Source: Didymella arachidicola
Taxonomy: Eukaryota > Ascomycota > Dothideomycetes > Pleosporales > Didymellaceae
NCBI GenBank assembly: GCA_016630955.3
Contig: CM049999.1
Span: 186,001 to 250,000, forward strand
DNA length: 64,000 bases
Reading direction: 5' to 3'
Shown here: piece by piece, positions 44,586 through 54,904 of the stretch
Layout of the letters: each line of letters begins with the position of its first letter
Position numbering within the stretch: the stretch's first letter is position 1
Position numbers and translations under genes: made by a program
Notes under the pieces: generated by a model
The model's input: only the letters and a program-made list of their open reading frames with translations
Told to the model about the DNA's origin: nothing
Databases searched by the model: none

Positions 44586-45160
44586 AGTAGTCTATTATAA
44601 AGAAAAATATATAAGCTAGTTTTAAAAGCGCTAGTCTAGTTTTATATAACTTATAGATTATACTAATAATACTTAATATAGTACTATAGACGCCTATATA
44701 GTTACTATAGTAGAAAGGTACCTAAAAGGTATAGATACTATATAATATATACAGATTTAAGGCTTAAAGTACTTCTATTTAAAAAAAGGTAAGAAAGAAA
44801 GTACTATAGTTTCTCTATATATTCTCTTAATAAAAAGGTTATATTATTAAGTATAAAGGCTTAGTAAAAAGTATATAAGATAAACCTAATAATAAAGTAT
44901 ATAGCTATTTTTTAGTAGAGTCTAGATAAATTAAATTAGTATAAAAGCTATAAGTAATAATGTAAATTAATAGATAAGTCTCTTAAAGTAGGTAAAATAT
45001 AAAAGTTATTAGCTAAATAGGTAGGTAGTAGCTATAGTAATAGAAAGAGTATATTAAAAAAGGTATATAGAAAAAGATAGTATAAGTATCTTAAAAGAAC
45101 TAGGTATAATACCTATACCTATATAGTTAAGATTAGTAGTATAAGTAATAGTAGTAATTC
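44586..45160. other. AT-rich, unassigned remnant
   Basis: TpA-dominated sequence inside the nest. No intact frame and no clear match to the other elements by eye; presumed mutated transposon. Confidence 0.5.
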
Positions 45161-45162
45161 TA

Positions 45163-47026
45163 ACGTACATGTACAACGAGCGGACCGGTCAACGAGCGGG
45201 CCACTTTTGCCAAGACCACACCAAAACTCCCTCCCTACACTAATGCCTCCACAACAAGTACAGTTTAACGCGTCAAACGAGCGTCAGATACAGCTTGCGC
45301 TCCAAGCTCTCAAACAAGACGCGAATCTCTCAGAGCGACGCGCTGCAGCTATCTACAGCGTCTCTCGAACTACACTACACCAACGACGCGCTGGACGACC
45401 TTCACGCGTTAATATTATGGCCAACTTACGGAATCTAACCAGCGCTGAGGAGCAGGTGATTGTTATGCGCATACTTGAGCTGGTTACGCGAGGAGAGTCC
45501 CCCCGGCTTGAATTTGTGGCTGATATGGCCAATTCTCTGCTGAAAGAGCGCAGTTTGGCCCCTGTTGGCCCAAGGTGGGCCAGCAGGTTTGTTTCGCGTC
45601 AGGAGGAGCTCAAAACAGTTTTTAATCGCAAGTATGACTACAAGCGAGCCCTCTGCGAGGACCCTGAGGTTATACAGGGCTGGTTCAACCTTGTAGCTAC
45701 TACCAAAGTCAAGTATGGCATCCAGGACAACGACACGTACAACTTTGACGAGACAGGCTTCATGATGGGCCAGATATCCACCGGAGTTGTTGTAACAGAT
45801 GCAGAGAAACTAGGACGAGCAAAGCAGGTCCAGCCAGGCAACCGGGAGTGGGTAACAGTCATTGAGGGCATTAATGCCACAGGATGGGCTATTCCACCCT
45901 ACATCATCTTCAAAGCCCGCCAACACCAGTCCAGCTGGTACAAGGACAACAACCTGCCCCAAGATTGGAGTATTGCCATCTCTGAGAACGGCTGGACTAC
46001 CAATGAGCTTGGTTTTGACTGGTTGAAGCACTTTGACAGGTATACAAAGGCGCGCACTGTTGGCAGCCACCGGTTGCTGATTATTGACGGTCATGGGAGC
46101 CACAACACTCCAGAATTCACGCAATACTGCAAGGATCAGAAGATTGTGATCCTATGCATGCCTCCGCACTCATCGCACCTCCTTCAGCCACTTGATGTGG
46201 GTTGTTTTGGCCCTCTGAAGAAGGCGTACGGGGTTGAGGTTAATGAGCTTATGCGCAACCGGATCAACCACATTACAAAGCAGGAGTTCCTCCCATGCTT
46301 TGTAGCGGCTCACAAGAAAGCTATTACCCCTAGCAACATTCAAGGAGGGTTCCGAGGGGCCGGATTGGCTCCCTTTGCCCCAGATCGCGTCATATTGGCC
46401 CTGGATGTGAAGCTGCGCACCCCATCGCCACCACTCCCCCAAAACAGCCCGCTCTGGCAGTCGCAAACCCCAAGCAATACCCTGGAATTTGGGTCGCAAT
46501 CAACGCTTGTGAAGAAGAGGATTCAGACGCATGTTAATAGCTCACCAACCTCTATAGTTGAAGCGTTTGAGAAGGTCTCAAAGGGGGCAGCAATTATTGC
46601 GCACAAGCTGGTTTTGGCACAACAGGAGATTACTGAGCTTCGAGCGGCTAATAAGGCCGCCACGCGACGTAAATCGCACAAAAGAAAGCGTATTCAAGCT
46701 AAGGGAAGCCTTGCGGTTGAAGAGGGCCAGCGGATAGCTGCTCTGCAGGAGTTTAGCGCGCGTAGTGATGGTAAGAAGGCAAAGAAGCAGGTTCGGGCTG
46801 AAGGAGGTGAACCATCCCAACGACGCTGTGGACGGTGCGGAGAGAGTGGGCACAACGCGCGAACGTGCAAGAATGCTGTAGAAGAGGTCTCTTAGTAATA
46901 TTACAGCTTGTTTTGCCTTATGCAGCGCCAGTTTGTAGTGTTTTGGGCCATAATAGGGGGAGTTTTGGTGTGGTCTTGGCAAAAGTGGCCCGCTCGTTGA
47001 CCGGTCCGCTCGTTGTACATGTACGT
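45163..47026 (+). mobile_element. Fot1/pogo element 8, copy 2 (1864 bp, intact)
   Basis: TA-flanked (45161-45162, 47027-47028). Same length, ends and reading frames as the copy at 26665-28528; lines compared by eye are identical and frames predicted in other registers are identical too. Inserted into AT-converted DNA without itself showing any conversion. Confidence 0.95.
45243..46895 (+). CDS. Pogo/Fot1 DDE transposase with zinc knuckle (element 8, copy 2)
   Basis: 550 residues from ATG 45243, the same protein as at 26745-28397. Two helix-turn-helix modules, three catalytic Asp residues (YNFDETGF, IIDGHGSH, QPLDVGCF) and a C-terminal CCHC knuckle are all intact. Its AT-rich surroundings may silence it, but the coding sequence is undamaged. 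Two identical intact copies in one window imply very recent transposition or segmental copying. Confidence 0.95.
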   Translation: MPPQQVQFNASNERQIQLALQALKQDANLSERRAAAIYSVSRTTLHQRRAGRPSRVNIMANLRNLTSAEEQVIVMRILELVTRGESPRLEFVADMANSLLKERSLAPVGPRWASRFVSRQEELKTVFNRKYDYKRALCEDPEVIQGWFNLVATTKVKYGIQDNDTYNFDETGFMMGQISTGVVVTDAEKLGRAKQVQPGNREWVTVIEGINATGWAIPPYIIFKARQHQSSWYKDNNLPQDWSIAISENGWTTNELGFDWLKHFDRYTKARTVGSHRLLIIDGHGSHNTPEFTQYCKDQKIVILCMPPHSSHLLQPLDVGCFGPLKKAYGVEVNELMRNRINHITKQEFLPCFVAAHKKAITPSNIQGGFRGAGLAPFAPDRVILALDVKLRTPSPPLPQNSPLWQSQTPSNTLEFGSQSTLVKKRIQTHVNSSPTSIVEAFEKVSKGAAIIAHKLVLAQQEITELRAANKAATRRKSHKRKRIQAKGSLAVEEGQRIAALQEFSARSDGKKAKKQVRAEGGEPSQRRCGRCGESGHNARTCKNAVEEVS

Positions 47027-47028
47027 TA

Positions 47029-48308
47029 GTAATTAGTTTAGTATATTATAATACTTTATTAACTAAAATAAAAGTATATAATAATAAATAAATATTTATA
47101 TATTAGTATTAGAATATTTACTTATATAGGGTGTTTAATTACTTATTAACTATATTAATCTTTTTTTTTTAGCTTTATTAGTTACTTTATATTTAGCTTA
47201 TAGTTATATTAAAAGTATATTCTATTATATAAGTATTAAATTAAATATTTTAGTACTTTATAAACTCTTTTTATATATTAGAAACTTTTAATTTAGGTTT
47301 CTATATTATTATTTATAGTAAGCTATATATTTAATTTAGTATAAAGTCTAAAAAAATATTATAAGTAAAGTATTATATATTATTATATAAGTATTCTATT
47401 TCTAAAAGTATAGAACTTAGTAGTATAATATATTATATATATTTCTATACTTTTTATACCTTATATAGCTACTTTATATTAATTATTTTACTTTTTTAGA
47501 TTAGGTATATAAAGACTAGGTTACTATACTAGTATTTACCTAAATTAACTCTATTATAAAGTATAAGTTTCTATTATACTATAAAAAAGCTTATAATAAA
47601 GCTATTACTTTTAGTAATATCTAGAAAGGATTCTAAATAGCTAAGCTAGTCTTTTTTAGCCTAAAGTATATTATTTTAACTCTTAATCTAAAGCTATAAA
47701 CTCTATTACTTTAATAATCTACTAATAATAAGCTTTAGTAGTTATAATCTTATAAAAATATTACTAAATTTAGTTTTAAATTAACTTTAACTATAGGTTA
47801 GTGTAAGAAAAAGTTAGATAGCTTACTAAACTCTTCTATAAATATACCTAATTACTTTATAAAGAAGGCTATATATATAGTATATAAGAAAGCTTTACTT
47901 AAATAAGAATATACTAAGCTTTAAGTAGCTTTAGTAGCTACTATAAAGTATAAATTATATAAAAGAAGGTAAATCTAAATAGAAGAGACGTTTATAGTAA
48001 AATAAAGCTAGTAATTAACTACTTTAAAAGAGTTTAGTATATATAGTAATAGTAAGAAGCTAAAGGAAAAAGTATATACTAAAGAAAGTAAGCTATTATA
48101 ATAATACTATAGAATATATAAAGAGAATAGGGATAATATATAAATATATAAGGATATAGTAGAAGAGATCTTTAAGTAATACTACAGCGCGTTACAGCCT
48201 AAACAGGCGCAGAGTGCGGCGTTCTAGGGCACAATGTGGCAGAGTGTGGTGTAATCTTGGCAAAAGTGGTCCGCTCGCTCGGGTTGTCCGCTCGCCCGTG
48301 AGGTGCGT
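47029..48308 (+). pseudogene. C-terminal half of RIP-mutated element 9 transposase and right end
   Basis: The first part (47029 to about 47450) is TpA-rich and hard to read. From about 47500 the frame resembles the region after QPLDV of the transposase, with stops at most former Gln codons. From 48180 the sequence returns to normal composition as the 3' flank and terminal repeat (CTTGGCAAAAGTGG, then paired CCGCTCG motifs). Confidence 0.65.
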
Positions 48309-49318
48309 CACCCCGTCGTACAAAGGATAGAATGCTTTGACACAAATTGATTGTGCATTCTCCTGCATTTAAAATGAAGTCTAGAAACCGATCGGCTTCT
48401 TAAAATCTCGTATTTGTCACTTGAGTGTGTGCATCGAGGGATTGGTCGCGTCTGCGGACGCTCACACTTCGACCCTGCAGAAAACCACGCCAGAAACGGA
48501 TGGACCTAGAAAATCGGCTAACGCTAGCTCCCTGCGGAGCCGGTAGGGGTAGGGGTAGGGATAGTTGAGGATTAGGTCAGGGATGGTAATGTCGTTTCGA
48601 GTGAACACTTGCATTGGTCATGGTCTCATCACGAGACCCAGGGTCCACGGGTGCCTCAGCTATCTGCTCGTGGCGGTCAAGTATCATTCTGGGATCAGCA
48701 GGGTAGCCCTTAATAAAGATGCAGGGATTCAAAGTCGGTACTACAGCTGAGTTGGTGAAGATGGGAGAAATATGAGATAGATCGTGCTACTACCCTAATA
48801 GTAAGGTCAGCGGCTACGGCTAGTTTGCCTTCCGCTCGTCCGCAATTTCTGCAGTGCAACTACCGATGGGCTGGATACTATCCCAAATTCGGGATAAGCC
48901 GGATATCCCGTGAATATCCAACGTTCTTGGGATAGATGAATAGAGTACAGGACTATTGTAGGCTTAGCGTGCTGGCAAAGCAACTGTTCTCGCTTAAAAA
49001 AGCCTAGCGCGCTGATTTAAAGTAGGGTTTCGGGCAAAGATAGCCCCACTTTTAAGCCTGTCCAAGCTTTTTCGTGTTTTATTACGGATATGGCCCATCG
49101 CTAGGTGCGACTGCGCACACCGGTCGAGTAGGAAAGGTAAGCTTGGCGGCAACGAGATATGCCCGAACGGCCAATCACTCGCCGCGCCAAGAGTCAAACA
49201 CCTCGACATAGACGAAGGATCGGTGGCCGACAACTGGCTTCGATCTTGACATCGTGGCTTAAAGGTAGTAGGTTTCAATGCCCCCTTAGGCCTGATATCA
49301 CACAGAAAAGATCAAGCA
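48309..49318. other. Intergenic between transposon nest and polyketide cluster
   Basis: Normal composition. Contains a short TAGGGG triple repeat near 48544-48562 and GGGATA/TATCCC repeats near 48880-48940. A 66-codon frame at 49159-49359 has no motif. The right part could hold an eroded 5' region of the AflR-like fragment, but no zinc cluster is visible. Confidence 0.5.
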
Positions 49319-49891
49319 GTGAGTCTAACTTTGAGCTACCTACACCAAACCACTGCTAATGGACTCCAAATGAAGATGACTACAGTGACCTGTGACTGCA
49401 GGCTATCAATACTCCAGACCCTAGTGCGCATTGAACAACTCGGGACGGAAGCAATAGACCTTCCGAGGTCACTAGAGCTCTTGCAAGACACAGAGATGCG
49501 GTGTCAAGCAGTTCTGAATTGCGCTACTTGTCGAACTCACCGATTTTCGGCCGCTATCGTTACTGTCGTCAGCATCGCTGTAGTCAATTGGGTCCAAAGA
49601 GAGTGGGTCTCCGAGGGCCTGATTCACAGTAGCGCAGACCACATGGTTTCTGTTGGCACATACGATCTTGATACTGCAGATAGTATGATTTTGAGTCGCA
49701 AGTTGATAAGCTTGCAGCTGTCGCATTTTTCCGAAGTCATGAAACTCCACCAAGACGCTATCTCGGCCACGGACTCATTTGAGGCAAAGCGTTGCGTCAG
49801 CCTTATCTCTTCTCAAGTTAGACAACTGAGGCAACTGGTTGAGCGGATTAATCAATTGTCGGTTTCTTCTTCGTCCGGAGTGGCGCTATGA
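49319..49891 (+). pseudogene. AflR-like regulator C-terminal domain fragment
   Basis: About 190 codons resembling the regulatory domain of AflR-type Zn2Cys6 proteins: a CDCRLSILQTLVRIEQL helix, a Cys pair in CATCRTHRF, VSVGTYDLDTAD, then a helical tail SLQLSHFSEVMKL. The N-terminal zinc cluster is absent and the first ~25 codons look non-native; an intron acceptor near 49390 is possible. It lies on the same strand just upstream of an intact regulator of the same family, so it may be the remnant of a duplicated regulator or a gene whose first exon is lost. A role as a dominant-negative partner is conceivable but unsupported. Confidence 0.55.
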
Positions 49892-50290
49892 TCGCCACTC
49901 ATCTAAGTGTATCCGAGAGCTGAGTCGAGCCCTTGTATCGTACTACAGAGGACTCGCTTCACCCTTTTTGCTACAATTCTCAGTGCGTCAAGTTCAATAG
50001 CACGGACTTTTAAATAGAGGATCAACGAACTCCAAGTTTCAACCTTAGTTACCCCACACAGAATCCGCTGTCAATGTTCTATGGCACTGTCCAATCTCCC
50101 CAACTTATCATACGCAACGAGGACCCACACACTGCACATATCGCACGCCTTACAAACCTGACCTTCTCTAGAAGATCTTTGGAGATTCACTTGACACACC
50201 GTTACATTTCAGTGCCCAATCATCGAGGCTTCAGTGTTGTCATCAAGCTGCAAAGCGGGTAGTGGTGCCGTCGTTCCAAAGAGTCTCATC

Positions 50291-51574
50291 ATGGATAAGG
50301 ACGGGAATCAGCAAGTGAGGGCTCCTAAAGTCCATCAATCTTGCGACCTCTGTCAAACGTCCAAGATTCGCTGCGGAAAAGAGCGCCCTGCATGCCGGCG
50401 TTGCGTCAAGCATAACCTGAGCTGTGTGTACAGCATATCTCGCCGTAACGGACGCCCGAGATCCAATAGAACGGGCTCAGGAACACTATCTGGGCCGACT
50501 TCACTTGAAGTATCGCAGCGCTCACCAGTCGATCAAAGACAAATAGCGCCGTCTACACCTACATCGCCTGTCCCGGACGACTGTGCGAAATCAGTTCCTA
50601 CACCTGAACTGTTATTACCCAATCCCTCCATCGTTGCTGCTACACATTCCTCAAACATGACAAACATCGACGTCTTCTCCCAGGAAACGCAACCTTCCCA
50701 AGACTATCTACAAGGTTCAATCTATTCAGGGGTCCAAAAACAGAACCAGGCACTCGGGACATACTCGGGGGTAGCATCGGATCTTAGGAGTTCATCATTT
50801 CCCACCTTACCCTTCTTCGATGAGACGGCTGGCACCTTACACTGCGATAACTCGGCACTGGCCTCTATGTCCATCTTCGGCCCATCGGAAACAACCTCGA
50901 ATACCGACATTTCCCAACTGCTCAACTTCGAGTATTACGGCAGCAGTAGTGAGTCTACCTGGACCAACTCACACACCGCAACATTCAGCCAGAGTGAGGA
51001 CATTTCGCTCGAATCAATCACTATGTCTAGAATGTGCCTGTGCTCCACCGTGCTTATGCTGCAGCTCGCCAAATCGCCTGGTCTTCCGACCAACATCCAG
51101 ACGACAGACCGCATGAATCACAATGGCTCCCACCCAATTCCACTACAATGGTCAACAGCTTTGCTCGACCAATGCTTCAATATACTCAGCTGCATACAGT
51201 GTGGGCCAAAGCCTTCTTCGGCATTGCTGGTATGTCAAGCCATGGACAAGCTTTCTGTTCTACTAGGCATAGGAACGCTCTGGGAGAACAATATTGGTAA
51301 TCAAGTTCTGTGGTGCACGGATTCAGCAGAGGAGGACCAGTTTCTTATGCAGTATGGAACCTATGTAGTAAGAAAGACCGATCGACGCGCTTTACTTAAA
51401 ACGCTCATGATGCAGCGTTTGACAAAGATGGAGCAAGTCATGCTCATGCTGAACACTATTGTTCAGCGGGAAGATGCAGCAAACTCCTTGTGTCAGGAAG
51501 CCTACGCTGGGATTATCGCGGAACTGAGAGAAAAGATAGCGTCGATAGTGGATCAGATGAAGTCGTCAACCTGA
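50291..51574 (+). CDS. Zn2Cys6 transcription factor, AflR-like, cluster regulator
   Basis: An intronless frame of 427 residues from ATG 50291; an ATG at 50234 in the same frame would add 19 residues. The binuclear zinc cluster has Cys at 18, 21, 28, 35, 38 and 45 in C-x2-C-x6-C-x6-C-x2-C-x6-C spacing, followed by a basic linker (RRNGRPRSNR). The middle is Ser/Thr/Pro-rich. The C-terminal third has the AflR-type helical domain (LCSTVLMLQLAK, ALLDQCFNILSC, ALLVCQAMDKLS). Such proteins bind CGG-containing sites and activate the cluster around them; that assignment rests on position. It is convergent with the YTP1-like gene. Confidence 0.9.
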   Translation: MDKDGNQQVRAPKVHQSCDLCQTSKIRCGKERPACRRCVKHNLSCVYSISRRNGRPRSNRTGSGTLSGPTSLEVSQRSPVDQRQIAPSTPTSPVPDDCAKSVPTPELLLPNPSIVAATHSSNMTNIDVFSQETQPSQDYLQGSIYSGVQKQNQALGTYSGVASDLRSSSFPTLPFFDETAGTLHCDNSALASMSIFGPSETTSNTDISQLLNFEYYGSSSESTWTNSHTATFSQSEDISLESITMSRMCLCSTVLMLQLAKSPGLPTNIQTTDRMNHNGSHPIPLQWSTALLDQCFNILSCIQCGPKPSSALLVCQAMDKLSVLLGIGTLWENNIGNQVLWCTDSAEEDQFLMQYGTYVVRKTDRRALLKTLMMQRLTKMEQVMLMLNTIVQREDAANSLCQEAYAGIIAELREKIASIVDQMKSST

Positions 51575-51673
51575 TAGCTTCCCTGCCATGTGCTGCAATC
51601 TCATTATTGCAATGTATATTGAGTCGTCTTAGCCGACTATAAGATAGCGAGATTTTCCTATGACGTTGGAAAA

Positions 51674-51682
51674 GGCCGGCCG
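51674..51682. promoter_or_regulatory. GC palindrome GGCCGGCCG (possible Zn2Cys6 site)
   Basis: Lies between two convergent genes, so a promoter role is doubtful. Listed because CGGCCG-type palindromes also occur at 54230-54244 and 56643-56652. Confidence 0.2.
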
Positions 51683-51896
51683 CATTTGACCTTGCTCTAT
51701 GTACCACAAGAGCACACGGGGCCCCTAACTCACAGTACAGCTCATTCTGGAGAATTTCTAGCATAATCTATCGATATCTGTTCTGTAGATCAATGGTCTT
51801 TTTAAGAAGGCCCTGATTGCTTTGTTGACGGACGAGAGATGTCAACGCCAAGGCGCCAGATAGCTTTCTGCGGAAGTGACTGGAGACATATTTCGT

Positions 51897-53641
51897 CTAC
51901 TTTCTCCTTCTCTCACTCCGAATAGCCCAAGCTTTGATGCAGAAGGTAATTACAGCCCAGGCCATAATCAGAGTGGCAATACCCGTAACCACAGTAAAGA
52001 TAAACATCGCATCAAGGTCATAGGCCTGTAGCGATGCAACCGTATCCCTATTACTAAGTACAAAGGTAATGCCACCCGATATGAGACAAAATGAGGCAAT
52101 TATCTCGGTCGGAGGGCGCGATGGTAAGACGGAGGTAGGCGTATTGATGTACGTGGTAATGTAGGTGATACACCGGGCGAGTGCAAAACCCATCAGCATA
52201 TTGCCCCATTGCGAGTGGATTGATGTAGATATCATCGAACCCTGGTGGTGGGAACTCATCATCTTGCCCGTGAGGAAGATAACAAGGCCAGGCATTGGGT
52301 TCATCGAGAAGCCGTATTGACGAGGCTCACCTGGTCTTTCATCGAAGTCTGCGCGCGCCTGTGTAACAACCAAGGAGGCGCTGAGCATGTCGCGTATTCG
52401 TTTAGACTCGATTATCATTCCTAGCTGTGGTCCTGTCAGTAGAGATTGTACGAAGAAGTCAACGACTTACTAGTCCACCCCCAAAAAACATGAAAGATAT
52501 CGAGACATGCTCCAAGTCGCGCGCCTTCCATGCTTCACCCCATGCGGATAGATGCTCCAGGAAGACATTTGTAGCGCCGTATAACCAGATGACGAATGAT
52601 TCTGTGAACTCTGCACTTGGCGTCGCTACTTTGTTCGGCGAAATGACGTTCCAAGCCCATCCGAATTCAGCAAAAGCGCCCATCCATCGACCAAGAGTTA
52701 GTAAGCCATAGAGGAAGAAGATGCTTCCTTTGATATAGTGTGCTGCCACGTTGAAGACGTGGACGCCGCGCTGCAGGGTGTCAGCAATCTCAGGTCAACG
52801 CCCATGAAGACTCGATTACTCACACCTATTCCAGAATATACAATGGTACCTGACATAACAGCAACAAACCCTTGAAGCAGTAGTGTACGCTCCAAAACCA
52901 TATAGAAGAGCTGTACGGGCTTTGCCGCGCTATCTGTAGTAATATTGACGAAGTGATAAGAAGACAATCGACCGGTAAAGGTGCGGCGCGAGGAATTTTG
53001 CAACGTAAACTCATCAAGGCTTATCTCAGACTGGATAAGAACCGAATCCATGCTGGAATGTGAAGAGCGACCTTCCAGGGACAGTGGGTCGAGTATATGA
53101 CCCTGGTGGAAGTTACCCGACCACTGGGATGTACCCAGAGGCTCCTCTTCTTCGACTCGGTTGTACTTGCATAGACCTTTGATTGTCGTTAATGGTATGA
53201 TTAGAGACCCCATGAGAGTCTTGACGATGGCTAGCAGAGTCCATACCAACGCCATACAAGTTACGATCCATCCTATATGACTGTGTGCATTGTTTTTGTA
53301 GAGGTCTCGACTCTTCGCATTGTAAAAGATACCGAAGAGGAAGGCCAGAACGTTCAGAAGGCAGAAGGTGGCTTGAAGAGGAAATGTGAAGCGTGAGCGA
53401 GCAATGCTCAGCATCACGGCTGAGTAAGTCAGTATATAAATCTCATACAACGTCGATTCGACTTACCGACCGGCAAAATCCCAGCCCAGGCCAGAATACT
53501 GAGACTTATGTGCCAATAGATTATAGCAGAATGCGCAGACTGACTCCAATAGCTCGGAAGTGTCTCATTATCATATGTAGGTGATTCCGTGATGTTGTGT
53601 ATGCTCATGTGGGCAGACATATTGTGCTCAGTGCGATCCAC
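51897..53641 (-). CDS. YTP1-like multi-pass membrane protein (DUF2427/Ytp1)
   Basis: Four exons (53641-53467, 53419-52824, 52770-52471, 52424-51897) give 532 residues. The family signature is strong: an N-terminal DUF2427-type region with HISLSILAWAGILPV and SRDLYKNNAHSHIGW, a cytosolic loop, then Ytp1 motifs HYIKGSIFFLYGLLTLGRWM, FAEFGWAWNV, FFGGGL-LGM, and SSHHQGSMISTSIHSQWG. Around ten hydrophobic helices are visible. The biochemical role is unknown; yeast YTP1 is named for resemblance to electron-transport proteins, and relatives occur in some secondary-metabolite clusters. It sits between the regulator and the oxygenase. Membership in the cluster is inference from position. Confidence 0.88.
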
Positions 53642-54229
53642 AGAAACTAAGAGTAGGAGCCAAAGCAGTACTGATGACAGAACTTAAAGCCAGATTATAC
53701 CTTGTACTGATCTTGATCGTGTTGAGTCGTGTGGTGATCGAAAAGTAAGTGTTTTATCCAGATGTTGAAGAAGTTTGTAGATAGCCGACCCCCACAAGAC
53801 CAAAGGGAAAACAGGGCATATGTAAGCATCACTGATTGAACAACTCAGTCCACTCCATCATCATTAATACCGCAAGTCTGGTCGGAATCCGACACTGTGT
53901 AGGGCTGACAGCTTGGTTTGGAACTTAGAGTGCATATGTATGTGTACGTACCCTGGATACCTCGAGATGCGTAAGTTTTGATGTAAACTTAGTCCAATAT
54001 CATTATCAGGTGCAGGCTGTGGTGTTTTTAAAAGCTTTCGTACTTTAGAGGCTACTTGGTTAAGTCGGTGTAGTCAGATCCGGCCATTAACTTCCTTTGC
54101 TGACACCGCAACTGAGTTACCTGAAAGCACAAGCTGGGTGCGAATTCTCGTAGACAGCGAAATGAATTGTCGAATCACTGCTCACGTATTTCACCGCTAC
54201 TTACACGGTCTGGTTGCCACGTGTTAAAG

Positions 54230-54244
54230 CGGCCGTACCGGCCG
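54230..54244. promoter_or_regulatory. CGGCCG-TAC-CGGCCG palindrome
   Basis: Two CGGCCG units separated by TAC, about 590 bp upstream of the YTP1-like start. Zn2Cys6 proteins commonly bind paired CGG/CCG triplets; no direct evidence for this site. Confidence 0.25.
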
Positions 54245-54422
54245 ACCGCCAAGTCTTATTTTTAGATCTTACTGAGAGACCAGGATGTACTGTCTGGGTC
54301 GGTATCCGAGGCATGGACACGTAAGTCATGCCCGCGCTCCCTCCCGGATATTTCTTGAACCATTTCTCCATCGTGAGTTCCGTCACATGAGAAGCCAAAT
54401 ACCTTATGTAAGATCGCTCGCT

Positions 54423-54444
54423 CCCCCCCCCCCCCCCCCCCCCC
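54423..54444. repeat. C22 homopolymer
   Basis: Twenty-two consecutive C on the + strand. Prone to slippage and to sequencing error, so the length is uncertain. Confidence 0.8.
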
Positions 54445-54904
54445 TCCAAGTCCGTGGCTTTCTCACGGGACTTTCATCAGCTCGCCCAGCACTAAGAAGA
54501 GGAAAACAAGGTGATGTTGTGAAGGACGTAGCCCCAGGAAGCGAGGAGTTGGTACGGTTTTGGTGTATGCAACCAGGCCGTTGCTCAACTGCAGCTGCCT
54601 TGGGCCATAAGGCGTCAAATACCAATGATGAACATAGAGCCGTCGTTCTTGGAAGCTTAAGCTGTGTTGACAGGTTTTATGGGCCCAACAAAAATTGTTC
54701 TTCATCTCGGTATTAGCATTATGTATTGCGATTAACGACGAAAGGCTACTGATGCGAATTATGAATCGAGCATTGCAAATCATATTTATTTTTGCCATGG
54801 AGAAAAAAAACTGGGCTTTGCTGCTGTAGCTGAGCTTTCACAATTTCGAAAGTCCATTGGTTTACAAAATCGAGTAGCTGCGATATTGGGGTAGAGAGAT
54901 GATC

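Larger units (their letters stand above)
40033..48308. mobile_element. RIP-mutated AT-rich transposon nest bounded by pogo element 9
   Basis: The left end ACGCACCTCACGGACGAGCG (after TA 40031-40032) and the right end at 48308 are inverted copies of one terminal repeat, each with the paired GAGCGGACCACC-type motif and a TTTGCCAAGA subterminal block, so the whole 8.3 kb lies between the ends of one old pogo insertion. The right target dinucleotide reads CA instead of TA. Outside the later insertions the DNA is dominated by TpA with almost no CpA/CpG. Both halves read on the + strand as a mutated transposase. Later insertions are annotated separately. Confidence 0.8.
53642..54904. other. Intergenic, YTP1-like promoter side
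   Basis: Upstream of the minus-strand YTP1-like gene and downstream of the minus-strand oxygenase gene. Contains a CGGCCGTACCGGCCG palindrome at 54230-54244 and a C22 run at 54423-54444. A 143-codon frame at 54285-54716 spans the C run and has no family motif; not called. Confidence 0.5.

Noticed and set aside
48544..48562. TAGGGG triple repeat as an internal telomere tract
   Set aside because: Only three units and not the TTAGGG sequence usual in filamentous fungi.
54285..54716. 143-codon plus-strand ORF across the poly-C run
   Set aside because: The poly-Pro segment is just the C homopolymer; no homology or splice context.
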